Shown piece after piece: positions 9,431 to 20,000 of a stretch of DNA of 64,000 nucleotides (position 1 is its first letter; every line of letters starts with the position of its first letter). The notes beneath the pieces were generated by a model. That model saw nothing but the letters and a program-made list of their open reading frames with translations. It ran no database searches and had not been told where the DNA came from. Source of the stretch: Alistipes montrealensis (lineage in GTDB: Bacteria > Bacteroidota > Bacteroidia > Bacteroidales > Rikenellaceae). The stretch is taken from positions 592,846-656,845 of the forward strand of contig NZ_JAGYXY010000003.1 of NCBI RefSeq assembly GCF_018362775.1, written 5' to 3'. A program made the translations under genes and the position numbers.

Positions 9431-10445
9431 AGGGTTTGTTCAACAACTCTTTCGTAATGTCGTACATCGTCTTTCCCTTATACGGACCTGTGATAAGCGT
9501 GATGGATTCACGCGCATCCCATTCGTCCTGGATAATAGGATAAACATACGTGAACCCCATTGTCAGCTGCTTGGGATAGATCTCGTTGCAGTAGACATCG
9601 GCCTGCTGATCGGGCGACAACTTCATGAACGTATGCATCGGCTCGGGATAGTCGATATAGAAGTGATACTCCTTTAAGTTCTTATAACTCTTAAACTTCT
9701 CGAGTGATGTTTCATTGACCGTCCAATTATCTTTATTTATATTGAAATCGCCATAGTCGATGTTCGGGTCATTTGTGTTGATGTTTCCCGTGAAGTTCAC
9801 GCCGATCTTCTCGTATCCTATCTCGCGCAGGCGCTTGAACATGGCATCACGCTGCTCGGGAGTAGTCTCGTCGCAGTAGAAGGTCCATACATCAAGGTTT
9901 ATGTTGCGTATGGGGCGCACCAGGGGCAAGTCATAGAGATTCTGCGCCGAATCCCAGAAGAGCTTCTCGCTGTTCCATGCCTTTGTCAGCCAGTTCAGGT
10001 TGAGTTTCGGAATGATGTAACAGTTCTCGCCGCCGGCCAGAATCGCCGCATTGAGAAACTCGAGAATCGTCATCGGCGGATATCCCCGGCGCACAGGGAC
10101 GAGTTCGTCGGGGTCCTGTTTTCCCGTTACGAAACGCTCCAGGCAGTCGGGTTTCAGGTCCTCGATAATTTCGAGGATGTCCTGCGCCGTGTAGTCTTTT
10201 CTCAATCCGTGGGCCTTGTTGGCCATCCAGTGCTCCGATTTGTAAGGGTCGCCCAGCACAATCATGCGTACAATCTTTTCGGGCTTGTATGTCGGCTCAG
10301 GAGTAGGTTTTTCGGGTTCGGAGGGCTGCTCCGGATTTTGCTCCTCAGGCGGAGCCGGTTCACTGTCGGACGAGCCGCAGCAGGTCAAAAACAGCAATGC
10401 AGAGAACAGCAAAGCTAATGTTTTAAAACATTTCATTTTATTCAT
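9423..10445 (-). CDS. Lipoprotein of unknown family (paralogue of the 23376-24347 gene)
   Basis: A 340-residue lipoprotein: lipobox near Cys22/23, then a Pro/Glu-rich linker (about residues 27-53) and a compact domain. The domain is closely similar to the product at 23376-24347: both share EHWMANKAHGL/NHWMANKAHGL, KDYTAQDILE, CLERF.TG..DPD.LVPVR, LEFLNAAILAGGE, IPKLNL.W, PIRNINLDVW and the ending GPYKGKTMYDITKELL. I do not recognise a characterised family. Conserved Asp, Glu, His and Trp residues and the setting inside a polysaccharide locus would fit a carbohydrate-active or glycan-binding role, but this is inference. Remnants of a third copy lie immediately upstream. Confidence 0.8.
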   Translation of the reverse strand: MNKMKCFKTLALLFSALLFLTCCGSSDSEPAPPEEQNPEQPSEPEKPTPEPTYKPEKIVRMIVLGDPYKSEHWMANKAHGLRKDYTAQDILEIIEDLKPDCLERFVTGKQDPDELVPVRRGYPPMTILEFLNAAILAGGENCYIIPKLNLNWLTKAWNSEKLFWDSAQNLYDLPLVRPIRNINLDVWTFYCDETTPEQRDAMFKRLREIGYEKIGVNFTGNINTNDPNIDYGDFNINKDNWTVNETSLEKFKSYKNLKEYHFYIDYPEPMHTFMKLSPDQQADVYCNEIYPKQLTMGFTYVYPIIQDEWDARESITLITGPYKGKTMYDITKELLNKPYE

Positions 10446-10700
10446 AAGGTTTGTTCAACAATTCTTTTGTGATGTCATACATCGTCTTGTCTTTATACGG
10501 ACCTGTTACGAGCGTGATATGCTAATATCCTGCGCCGTATAGTCCTTTTTCAGTTCACGCTCCCTTGTCGGCCATCCAATGATGCTCCGGGCAGCAGTTG
10601 CCCGACACGATCATGCGGACCTCCTTCTCCGGCTTGTAGCCCGGTTCCGGAGTTTCACCTCCGGAACCGGGCGGTGTAGTCGGAGTCAAATCTTCATCCG
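10438..10700 (-). pseudogene. Decayed third copy of the unknown-family lipoprotein gene
   Basis: Reading the minus strand, pieces of the neighbouring gene recur in order: a Pro-rich linker ending in GYKPEKEVRMIVSG, then EHHWMADKGA ending in a stop, KKDYTAQDI in another frame, and after a large internal deletion TLVTGPYKDKTMYDITKELL followed by NKPYE and a stop. The stop overlaps the start of the intact gene at 10445 exactly as that gene's stop overlaps GH92. A tandem duplication followed by decay explains this. The remaining ~80 bp to 10780 show no gene. Confidence 0.85.
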
Positions 10701-10780
10701 ATGAGTATCCAATTTTTTATCGTTCTTACACAACGGATGGCAACAGGGTTGTTTTTCGAATAATCGGTTTTTATTTTGTT

Positions 10781-13006
10781 TTACTTTGCCTCGACTCTCA
10801 CGCAACGGATGGCCTTAGAGTGTTCGCGGGCATGGAATCCGAATATGGTTTGTGACTTGGCGTTACCTGTTGCACCTTGGCCAATTTGCAGCAGGCCAAC
10901 CTTTCCTGCGTCGTTAACACATCCGTCCTTCGTGTGCATGAAGGCAGCCGTCGGACCGCATTCATTACCACCGGTATTACCGTTGTTACCCCTCTGTGCA
11001 GAGGTGGGACCCATACGCATCGCGCTCCAAACATCGGTGAGTGTTATGGCGGATTCAATATTGGTTGTCGGAACTGTATTTTCCACAAGTGTTTTACCTG
11101 TAACACGCTCGATCATATCCTTCCATTGAGCCTTGGTCGGAATATCGTATCCTGCGGGGCAGGGATTCTCCGACCATGCCGAACCGGTCTTATTGATATT
11201 GATGGCAGTTGTCCATCCAAAAGGCGTAAGCTGAGTCCAGGCAGGCATATTCCATGTGTAGGACGGCGTTGTATAACCCCACTGATAAAGACCTCCGGCC
11301 TTTTGCCACAGATAGGTCTTGTCCAAAGTATTGTTTTTCGGGTCGAGCGAATCTTCCGCTTCTGCCTGCGTGTAAGGTGCACGCGAGTTGAGGTTGCGGT
11401 CGAGCAGGTAATAGATGCCCGATGTTCCCTCGATCGGGTCGAGCTCGTGGTAAACCAAGTCGGTGCAATCTTTCACGGTCGACGATGTGCGGTTCACAAA
11501 ATAGGGGTCCGAAATATTCACATCGAAGAGATACTCGCGGCCTGTGACAGGTGTGCGGAACGAAGCCTCCTTGTCGTAGACACTTGTACCCTTGTCATTC
11601 GTGGCCTCGGGGCGAACCCAATAAACAGTCCCGGGAGTAAGACCGGTGAGCAACACGGTGAAGGAGTTGTCATCGACAAGTTCCGTATCCGACGTAACAA
11701 CCACATTGGTGAGAGCATCGGGAGCAGTTCCCCAGTAAACCTTGCAAGAGGCAAGATCCAGCGAGGTGTCGATACCGGCTGTCAGCACACAGGTGACGAG
11801 TGCCGAAGTCGGGGTTACATTTGCCACACGATAGTCATACTTCAAGGATGTAAACTCCACTGCGGGAATGCTTAAATCCATGGTCGAGAAAGACATCGTA
11901 GCACCATAGGCTGTCTCGGCGTCAGGCTCACCCTCGCGGACACTAACCCAACTCTTGTAGTAGTAGGTCGTGTTGAAGTCCAATCCTTCAAGGGCATAGA
12001 CGAACAGACCTGCCTCGTCGCACTCGGTGACCTCGTAGACATGTTCCTCCAAATCGCTCTCGCTCGTCGAGAAACAGAATCCGAAACGTGCATTTTCATC
12101 ACCGGCATCGGAGTCGATTTTACCGTTCAACTTTCCGGTACGGGTCGTAACGGAGGTAGCCTCAAGGCTCGATACCATGGCCGGAGGTGTCGGTGCGGTG
12201 GTGAAAGAGTCCTTATTACCAATGGCTTCAGGCATCAGGTAGACGTAATCGGCATAGGGGCGATAGATGCCTATCTGAACATAGGGTACATAGTTATAAG
12301 TTGTGGCTCCGCGAAGTCCCAGAACGGACACGGTGATGCTCTCGCCTTCGGTTAGTGCCTGCTTCTCCTCCTCGGTGGCGTTGTAGGAGGTTTTGGTTGC
12401 CGTTTCCAGCGAACCTTCGCCGTCCTTCCAGTAGTAGACACCCAGGTCGTAAACCTTGAACATCTGCGATTCGAGACCCATCAGATTGTCGGTTCCGAAG
12501 TTGCCGAGTTTCAGAGTTACGGTTGCCTCCTTATAACTCTCGACAGCTGCACTCGCAACGGGAGGCATTGCGGACTCGACATCGAGGTAGTCGGGCAGGA
12601 AATTCATTTCCTCGCCGATGCGCCATGTGCCGTCAGACAGCTCGACAAAAGCCACATAATGACAGGGTGTTCCGATTTCAAGATCTTTGAGCGTGCAATC
12701 GAACAGACCGTCCTCAACACCTTCGACATCAATGCGCGTAACTTCATCAGGATCGAAATTGCCGCTCGCAGCCTGTTCCCGATCTATCGCGGAGTTGGAG
12801 AACAGAAAACCCCGACAGGCAACCGTCTCGCTGTTTTGGCGCAATCGTCCCTGCAATACGGCATTTTCCAAAGATACACTCACGGGAGCCAATGTTTCGA
12901 CTGAAGCCGCGCTCCAGACCTGCTCACCATCCGTAGTGTCATCGCTGCATGACCACATCATCAGAGCGGCCGCAGCAAACAGGATGAATAAAAATCTATT
13001 TTTCAT
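10781..13006 (-). CDS. Surface lipoprotein with FISUMP domain (SusE/F position)
   Basis: A 741-residue lipoprotein (MWSCSDD lipobox, Cys20). It has several fibronectin type III-like beta modules (repeated GLTPGT.YW-type segments) and a C-terminal FISUMP domain (Fibrobacter succinogenes major paralogous domain): YLLDRNLNSR, WSENPCPAGYDIPTKAQW and the final IRCVR. In Bacteroidales such proteins often stand where SusE/SusF-like glycan-binding lipoproteins stand, after SusC/SusD, so a surface glycan-binding role is likely. Catalysis is not indicated. It lies 13 bp after its paralogue at 13020-15173 and is the second member of a tandem pair. The name is secure for the domain and inferred for the function. 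Confidence 0.82.
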   Translation of the reverse strand: MKNRFLFILFAAAALMMWSCSDDTTDGEQVWSAASVETLAPVSVSLENAVLQGRLRQNSETVACRGFLFSNSAIDREQAASGNFDPDEVTRIDVEGVEDGLFDCTLKDLEIGTPCHYVAFVELSDGTWRIGEEMNFLPDYLDVESAMPPVASAAVESYKEATVTLKLGNFGTDNLMGLESQMFKVYDLGVYYWKDGEGSLETATKTSYNATEEEKQALTEGESITVSVLGLRGATTYNYVPYVQIGIYRPYADYVYLMPEAIGNKDSFTTAPTPPAMVSSLEATSVTTRTGKLNGKIDSDAGDENARFGFCFSTSESDLEEHVYEVTECDEAGLFVYALEGLDFNTTYYYKSWVSVREGEPDAETAYGATMSFSTMDLSIPAVEFTSLKYDYRVANVTPTSALVTCVLTAGIDTSLDLASCKVYWGTAPDALTNVVVTSDTELVDDNSFTVLLTGLTPGTVYWVRPEATNDKGTSVYDKEASFRTPVTGREYLFDVNISDPYFVNRTSSTVKDCTDLVYHELDPIEGTSGIYYLLDRNLNSRAPYTQAEAEDSLDPKNNTLDKTYLWQKAGGLYQWGYTTPSYTWNMPAWTQLTPFGWTTAININKTGSAWSENPCPAGYDIPTKAQWKDMIERVTGKTLVENTVPTTNIESAITLTDVWSAMRMGPTSAQRGNNGNTGGNECGPTAAFMHTKDGCVNDAGKVGLLQIGQGATGNAKSQTIFGFHAREHSKAIRCVRVEAK

Positions 13007-13019
13007 GGTTGGTTACTTC

Positions 13020-15173
13020 TTAAATGTCCTCTTCTGTTGTAATCTCTTCCTTGCGGATACACCTTACCGGTCGGGCGGAGTAGCGGTTGGCATTGCCAAA
13101 GGCAACCGTACCTGTGGGCGGCGTCTTGATACGCATGATTATTCCCTCTTTATTGCCGGTAGGATGCGGACCCTTAAGCCAGATTTCACAAGCCGTGGGG
13201 TCGGTGTTGTTGAGCAGGTTTCCATTGGCATGGGTACGACCTCCTGTTGCTCCGAAACGCATGGCCTTAAAAAGTTTGGGCATGGTCTGGTCGGCTTCAA
13301 TCGGTTGGAGAGTCGCAAGAATGTCGGTCATCTCCTCCTGCGTCGGCAGGTCATAACCCGGAGGGCAGACCTTCTGTTCCCAAGTCGTTCCCGTTTCATT
13401 CATCACCGGATCGGTGAAATAGGATGCCGTATTGGTCCAGTTGTGAGGTGATGCCGTTATCTGGCCGGTGACTTTCATGTCGGGCGTCGAAGAAGGAATC
13501 GGACGGTCGAACTGATAGTAGTAACCGGCTGCCTCGAAGAGCTCGGGATACTCTGCCGACTGGGCGAAAGATTTGTTATAGAACGATTCGCCGTATGGCA
13601 TTGTAGCTCCGATATTGCGGTCGAGTATGTAGTAGACGGCAGTCGACGATGTAACGGGGTCGAGTTCGTAATAGAGCAGGTCGGTATTACTCAAAATCAT
13701 GTTGTTATAGGTCGGCGTGAGTCTCTTCGAGGCATCGAAACAATAGAGTTTTCCGCCATTGATAGCCGTGTGTGCCGCGTATACCGCGTCCGTAACAGCT
13801 TCACCCTTGCTATTGACTGCAAAGGGCTTGTAGTAAACGACTCCTCCACCCTCTACGGATGTGAGTTCGGCGGAGAAAGCGTTATACATACCGTCAAGAG
13901 CTGCCTCTGCTGTCACCTCCAGCTTGTTGGTCACGGCATCGGGTGTAAGACCCCAGTAGAAGCCCTTCGAGGTAACGACGTCACCGCCATCGGAGATCAT
14001 TTTGGCGCGCAACCGGAGCGATGAGGTTGAGAAGTGCTTCACGCGGAAATCATATTCATAGGGATAGTCGCCCAAAACAGGGACACCGGGAGCGGCCGTC
14101 GTGAAGCTCTTCACGATGCTGCTGACAGCACGACCCGCATTGTTCTCTGCAAAGGAGCTGAAATAGTAGGTCGTCGAGGGTGTAAGATTCTGAATAAAGA
14201 GGCTGAACAGCTTGACTACTCCTGCCGAAAGATTGTCGGCATAGAGGCTGTTTTCCAAATTATCCGCACTTGTGCCGTACACGATGCCATACTTCACCAG
14301 CGGGTCCTTGCCGTTGTCATCGAGCATACCGTGGGCCGTAAACGATGTCGGCGTAATATCCATCGCTTCCAACGTCGTAGCAGCGGGAAGCTCAAGCTCT
14401 GCGGTGCGGAAAGCAGCCTGGTCGGACTTCACCTCTTCGCCATAGGAAAACCACTTGCCTGAATTGAAATTTACGAGTGTCCGAATCGCAATACGGTAGT
14501 TGTATGTCGTATTGGGTTCGAGGTTTTCCAGCGTATATGTAATCTTGGCCTTCGGGTCGGCATAGGATGAGGCGACAGCCTCACCAATCGAGTAGAATTG
14601 TGCGCTCTCCTCGACATCACCCTCCAGCCAGTAGTAGATACCGCAGTCGGCCAGTTTCACAGCAGCGAGCCTCTTCTCTGCATTGGTCAGAGCCTCGTCG
14701 CCGATTGTGGAGGCCTTCGACTCGACAGAGACCGTACGGCCGTCGACCGCTGTGACGGTTCCGGTCGGTTTGCCGGGAGCAACAATCATAATCGAGTCGG
14801 TCATGAAGCGGATTTCGCGGCCGAAAACACGCTCACCCGATGTATGCTCAACAAAAGCCTTTACGTAATAGTCGCTCTTGCGTTCCAGATCCTTTACGCG
14901 CAGAGAGAAGATACCGGGGTTGACACCATCTGCCAGATATTCCGTTCCGGGGTTGGTATCCGTAAGCGGGTCCTCCGAGAATACAAATCCCAGAGCCGAC
15001 GCACCTTTTGGTGTGGAGGTGTATTGTCCTTGAAGGACGGCACTGTCGTAGAAGACATCTTTTGCCTGCAAAGTAACAATCTCGGCAGAGGAGGAAACAC
15101 CACTCAAATCCTCATCCTCCGCGCATCCCCACAAAGCGAGGATTGCCAATGTATAATACAAATATCTTTTCAT
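13020..15173 (-). CDS. Surface lipoprotein with FISUMP domain, paralogue
   Basis: A 717-residue lipoprotein (lipobox ILALWGC, Cys17) with the same plan as the next gene: three or four fibronectin-like beta modules (residues about 30-480) and a C-terminal FISUMP domain with VYYILDRNIG, CPPGYDLPTQEEM and the ending ARPVRCIR. Sequence identity with the 10781-13006 product is moderate, so the duplication is not recent. It follows SusD by 12 bp, which puts it in the SusE position of the operon. A role in binding the glycan at the cell surface is inferred from position and architecture. Confidence 0.82.
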   Translation of the reverse strand: MKRYLYYTLAILALWGCAEDEDLSGVSSSAEIVTLQAKDVFYDSAVLQGQYTSTPKGASALGFVFSEDPLTDTNPGTEYLADGVNPGIFSLRVKDLERKSDYYVKAFVEHTSGERVFGREIRFMTDSIMIVAPGKPTGTVTAVDGRTVSVESKASTIGDEALTNAEKRLAAVKLADCGIYYWLEGDVEESAQFYSIGEAVASSYADPKAKITYTLENLEPNTTYNYRIAIRTLVNFNSGKWFSYGEEVKSDQAAFRTAELELPAATTLEAMDITPTSFTAHGMLDDNGKDPLVKYGIVYGTSADNLENSLYADNLSAGVVKLFSLFIQNLTPSTTYYFSSFAENNAGRAVSSIVKSFTTAAPGVPVLGDYPYEYDFRVKHFSTSSLRLRAKMISDGGDVVTSKGFYWGLTPDAVTNKLEVTAEAALDGMYNAFSAELTSVEGGGVVYYKPFAVNSKGEAVTDAVYAAHTAINGGKLYCFDASKRLTPTYNNMILSNTDLLYYELDPVTSSTAVYYILDRNIGATMPYGESFYNKSFAQSAEYPELFEAAGYYYQFDRPIPSSTPDMKVTGQITASPHNWTNTASYFTDPVMNETGTTWEQKVCPPGYDLPTQEEMTDILATLQPIEADQTMPKLFKAMRFGATGGRTHANGNLLNNTDPTACEIWLKGPHPTGNKEGIIMRIKTPPTGTVAFGNANRYSARPVRCIRKEEITTEEDI

Positions 15174-15185
15174 AGCCTTATGATA

Positions 15186-17063
15186 TTAATAACCCGGGTT
15201 TTGGTAAAAGGTTTCCTTGTTGGCCGCCATATCAATCTCGCGAATCGGTATGGGGAACAAATAGTGGCGGTTGAAGTCGAATTGCGGCGGAAGCAGACTC
15301 GATGAACTCAACAGACGATTGGGTACCAGCGTGTGCAGCTGTCCCGTACGCGAGAGATCGAACCAACGCTGGAATTCAAAGCACAACTCGCAGGCACGCT
15401 GTGTCAGCACTTCGTCGTAGGTTAGTGTCTCAACCGTGTAGTCCACCAGACAACGGGCTCGCTTTGCATCGCAATCCTTTTCTGCCCATTCCAGGTGTGC
15501 CAGCAGCTCCGCATTGGAGGGGTCCTGTTCCACAGCCAGTTTTGCCTGTTCGACAATCGCCTCGTAAGGTGCCATTGTCTTTTCAAGCATTTCCGCTTCG
15601 GTATAGAATTGACCGGTAGCCTCGTTCACACCCCGGGCTCGTGGCAGCAGCATGGTGTTCATGATGTTGAGTGACTCTTGGGTAGCGACGCCATGATTGT
15701 AGAGAATGTCTGCCTCGATGCGCATGAGCAGAATATCGGCATAACGCATCAGAATCAGATTGTTGGGGCAGTTGTTGTTGGCGAACTCCATCTCCTCCTG
15801 CCAATAGGTCGAGGGGTCGCTGCTTATACCCCAGCGATACTTGCTGACACCCATATTCATAGCCGCCGAACTGAGCAGACTGCGTTGCAGTGAATCGGGA
15901 TCGTCGGAATCGAGGTTCACGGGTTCATTGGTGTTATTAATCTTTTGAGTGCTGATGTAATTCAGCGATTTGGGAAGCAAAGTGCCGCTCTCGAATGTCA
16001 CGCGATAGTCGGCGATGCTCCACAAGCGGCGCGAATCTCCCAACCTGAAGTAGCGGTAGAAACCCGGAACAGGACGATATGTGCTCTGACCTACCAGGCA
16101 ATTGGTCTGGTTGGCATTGTTATTACCTTCGGGAACCACGCCGAAGAGCTTGGACCAATTGCTGCCCATGTTGGATTCGCTGCTGAACTGCAACTCCCAC
16201 ATCGACTCCGCACAGTTCTTCTTTGTGATAAGGAAGATGTCGCTGTAATTCGGCATCAGGGAGTATGCACCAGAGGCAATGATTTCATCGCACAGCGAAC
16301 GGCAGTTGGCAAAGAGTATCTCCGGGTCCCAGGGGAGGGTCCGATACTCGTCGATGGGTTGCGGACGTCGCAGTATCGAAGTACCCAGCGTAAGGAACAC
16401 TTTGGCAAGTAAGCCTTTGGCTGTCCATATACTTGCATGAGAGGGATGGCACGATTCGGGCAGTACACCCTTTTGCGTGGCAAATGCCAAATCGTCAAAG
16501 ATTACCTGATAAATTTTCTCGATAGGCTCACGCACGGCGTTGAAATTAAAATCGTCCCCCTCCGTCTCATCGAGAATCAAGGGGATGCGACCGAAGAACT
16601 GTACCAAGCGAAAATAGCAGAAAGCACGTATCGTCTTCGCCTCGCCAATGACACGGTTTTTGTCCTCTTCGGTTATTCCGGGAACAGTCGGAGCGCGGTT
16701 GATGATGATATTCGCACGCTGGATAACCTGATAGTGGAAACGCCAGGTTTGGCTTATAGGCGTGTAACTCGACGAGTGTTCGTAACGGTCGGCCAATGAC
16801 TGGGTGTTATTAGCCATGCTGACATAGATTTCGTCTGTTCCGACGGCACCAAGAGTGCGGGAATCGTTCATATAGATGGAACGCAGGTTGTGATAAACGC
16901 CCAGCAAACCGGCATTCAATTCATCCATATTATTGTAAAAATCACGCATGGCATACTTGGAGAGTGACTCCTCTTCAAGCCAAGAAGTACACGATGTGGA
17001 GAATACCATCATCGCAGCCATCGCAATAAAGCCTTTTATGGAAGATATTATATTGATTTTCAT
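15186..17063 (-). CDS. susD: SusD/RagB-family glycan-binding lipoprotein
   Basis: A 625-residue SusD-like lipoprotein that caps the SusC channel and binds the oligosaccharide. The signal peptide ends in FSTSC with the SusD-typical WLEEE just after it. TPR-like helices and the C-terminal PIPIREIDMAANKETFYQNPGY, the standard ending of the family, are visible. I chose the ATG at 17063 over the one at 17081, because the former gives a compact lipoprotein signal; both are possible. The gene follows susC directly, as in nearly every polysaccharide-utilisation locus. Specificity cannot be read from the sequence. Confidence 0.93.
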   Translation of the reverse strand: MKINIISSIKGFIAMAAMMVFSTSCTSWLEEESLSKYAMRDFYNNMDELNAGLLGVYHNLRSIYMNDSRTLGAVGTDEIYVSMANNTQSLADRYEHSSSYTPISQTWRFHYQVIQRANIIINRAPTVPGITEEDKNRVIGEAKTIRAFCYFRLVQFFGRIPLILDETEGDDFNFNAVREPIEKIYQVIFDDLAFATQKGVLPESCHPSHASIWTAKGLLAKVFLTLGTSILRRPQPIDEYRTLPWDPEILFANCRSLCDEIIASGAYSLMPNYSDIFLITKKNCAESMWELQFSSESNMGSNWSKLFGVVPEGNNNANQTNCLVGQSTYRPVPGFYRYFRLGDSRRLWSIADYRVTFESGTLLPKSLNYISTQKINNTNEPVNLDSDDPDSLQRSLLSSAAMNMGVSKYRWGISSDPSTYWQEEMEFANNNCPNNLILMRYADILLMRIEADILYNHGVATQESLNIMNTMLLPRARGVNEATGQFYTEAEMLEKTMAPYEAIVEQAKLAVEQDPSNAELLAHLEWAEKDCDAKRARCLVDYTVETLTYDEVLTQRACELCFEFQRWFDLSRTGQLHTLVPNRLLSSSSLLPPQFDFNRHYLFPIPIREIDMAANKETFYQNPGY

Positions 17064-17081
17064 ATCTGTAATTGTTATCAA

Positions 17082-20000
17082 TTAAAATGTAAGATTTGCA
17101 CCTACAGTAAAACTCCGCATGCGCGGATAAGAACCGGCATCGAGTTTCGGCAAGAGGTCAGCATAGATACCCGAACCAACGCTCGTATCCGGGTCATAAC
17201 CGGTATAGTTGGTGAATACATAAGCGTTACGCACGGAAACGAAGAGCGAAATCTGGCTCATCTTCAGGGCTTTGACGATTTTGTTCGGCAAATCGTAGCT
17301 TAACGAGATATTGTCGATTCTCAAATAGGAAGCGTCCTCGAGGAAACGGTCCGTACAATACTGCTCCCATTGCATTTTGGGCATACGGAGCTTACCATTC
17401 TCATTACCCTTGATGACAACCTCACCCGTGGTGGTGTCATAAAGGGTCGGCCACCAGTGGTTGCCGGCTGATGCCAGCTGGTTGCGACCACCGTTACTGT
17501 TGAGTTGGGTAAGGCTACGGGCCGTGGCATTGAATATCTTGCCTCCGAGGCTGTATTCCAGACCCAGCGTGAAGGTGAAGCCGTAGAAACGTACGACATT
17601 GGTAAGACCACCCGTAAATTTAGGTTGCGAATTGCCTAGAATTACACGGTCTAATTCGTTGATTGTACCGTCGTTGTTGCTGTCGACGAATTTGGTGTCA
17701 CCGGGACGCATATCGTCACGCAAAGTCACCATCGAGGCATAGGTGTCAGGCAGGGCATCTATCTCGCGTTGGCTCTTCCATACACCATCGGTGCGATAGC
17801 CATACCAATTACCAAGCGGCAAACCTACCCGAAGAATACCGAAATTGGTACACTCTGATGCCGAGCCGGGGCTTAGAATCATTTCGTTAGCCCCTCCCAA
17901 CGAACGAACCTTCGTACGGTTGAAAGCGATATTCGCACTGATTCGCCAATTCACCTTTCTGGCACTGACAATCAAGCCATTGAGCGTAATCTCCAAACCC
18001 TTGTTGTCCACAGAGGCGATATTGCTCCAACTGGTATTGTAACCGAAATGGGACATCTGCGGCTGCTCGAAGAGCAGATCTCGGGTCTGCTTGTAGTAGA
18101 GTTCCACAGTACCCGACAAGCGGTTGTTGAAGAATCCGAAATCCAAGGCTCCGTCATACTGTACGGATGACTCCCACTTCAAATCGAAATTTTCGGGACG
18201 GTCGGTTCCGATACCGTACCCCGCGTTGCTGCCATCCTCCGGATAGAGTACTCGCGACATAAGGTCGAGGGTCTGAAGGTCCGGAATCGCCGCATTGCCT
18301 GTTGCACCCACCGAAAGACGGAGTTTCAAATCGGAAATGGCTCTGACATTGCGTAACCACCGTTCGTTTGAAATTCTCCACGCGAAAGCTGCGGAGGGGA
18401 ACATACCCCATTTATTGCCGCTTCCGAAGCGTGAAGCACCGTCGTAACGAATCGTGGCGGTAAAAAGATAGCGGTCGTCATACGAATAGTTGGTACGTCC
18501 GAGGAAGGATACCATTCGTGACTTTATGTTGTTCGTCGTGGGCGGCATGGCTATCAGACCGTCCTGCAACGAACCGGTATTAAGACCCTCCAGGACGAAG
18601 TTCTGCACTTCGTTGTTGAGTTGCTTGCTCTGCGACTCCTCCATGATGAAACCGCCCATGATGTCGAACTTGTGACGTCCCCAACGCTTGGGAGCATAGG
18701 TAATCAGGTTCTCGCTGTTCCAGGCGAATGCCGACCTGTTGTTGACGATTGCCTTACCATTCACGTTACGGCCTCCGGCAACATCCTTGGGGTAATACTC
18801 CTCATTACGACGCTCGTTGAAATCGAGGTTACCGGCAATACGCAGTTTGAGATCCTTCGTGATTGCCGCTTCGACATAGGCACGCAGAGTGGCGCTGGTT
18901 CGTTTCGTCTCACGTTTGATTCGTCGTGCCTGATAGAGAGGGTTGTTGTTGATGAATTGGTCCTCGTTACCCTCCGCTTCCCAGTCTCCGGATGAGAGTT
19001 GCTTCGTGGGGGCCTGATTCAACATGTTCATCGTAACACCGGCGTTACCATTAGCAACACCGTTCTGTGCAGAACGCATACCGTTGATGTTCAATCCAAA
19101 CTTGGAACCTCGTTTGTTGAGCGTACGTTCGTAGTTGGCACGGAGAGAGTAGCGCTCGAAATCACTGTATCGGATACTTCCCGGTTGGTTGTAGTAACCG
19201 GCCATAACGGCATAGTTGTTATTCTTGTCGCCACCGGTCAAATTGACACGATAATCCTGAATCACCGTATTGCGCAACATCGCACGCTGCCAATCGGTAT
19301 CGATATAATTCGACGTAGGGTCGTTGTACATCTCCTTGTTGGACGACCATCTGCCTGTCGTGTTCCACTTCCAGTAGTTACCATCTCCATCCTTGAGAAT
19401 ACGGAAAGCCGAAGTGCCGAAATTTTTATTCGGCTTGTCGTATTTGAGATACTCGAAATCTCCCCAACTGAGCATCGAGGCAAATTCGTAGGAGTTCATC
19501 ATGTCCAATAAACGTACCGGCTGCTGGACGGTGACGTTGGCACTGAAGTTCACGCGGGCTTTTCCTTCCTTTCCCCGTTTTGTGGTGATGATAACCACAC
19601 CGTTGGCTCCCTTTGCACCATAGATGGCGGTTGCCGAAGCATCTTTCAGAATCTCCATCGACTCGATGTCACCGGGGTTGATTTGTGCCTCTTCCATCAT
19701 GATTCCGTCAATCACATAGATAGGAGAGTTGCTGGCGTTGAGCGAGCCTGTACCGCGGATGCGGATGTTGAGAGTCTCACCCGGAGCGCCATCATTGGAG
19801 AGAACCCGCACACCGGCAATCTGGCCACGCAGAGCATCCTCCATACTCGTAATCATCTTGTCAGCGAAGGCCTCCGAAGAGAGCGATGCCACCGATCCGG
19901 TAAGGTCACTGCGGCGGGCTGTTCCGTAACCGATTACGACTACATCGTCCAGACGGTTGTCGCTTTCGGCGAGTGTCACGTTCACAGTCGTGCGTCCTGC

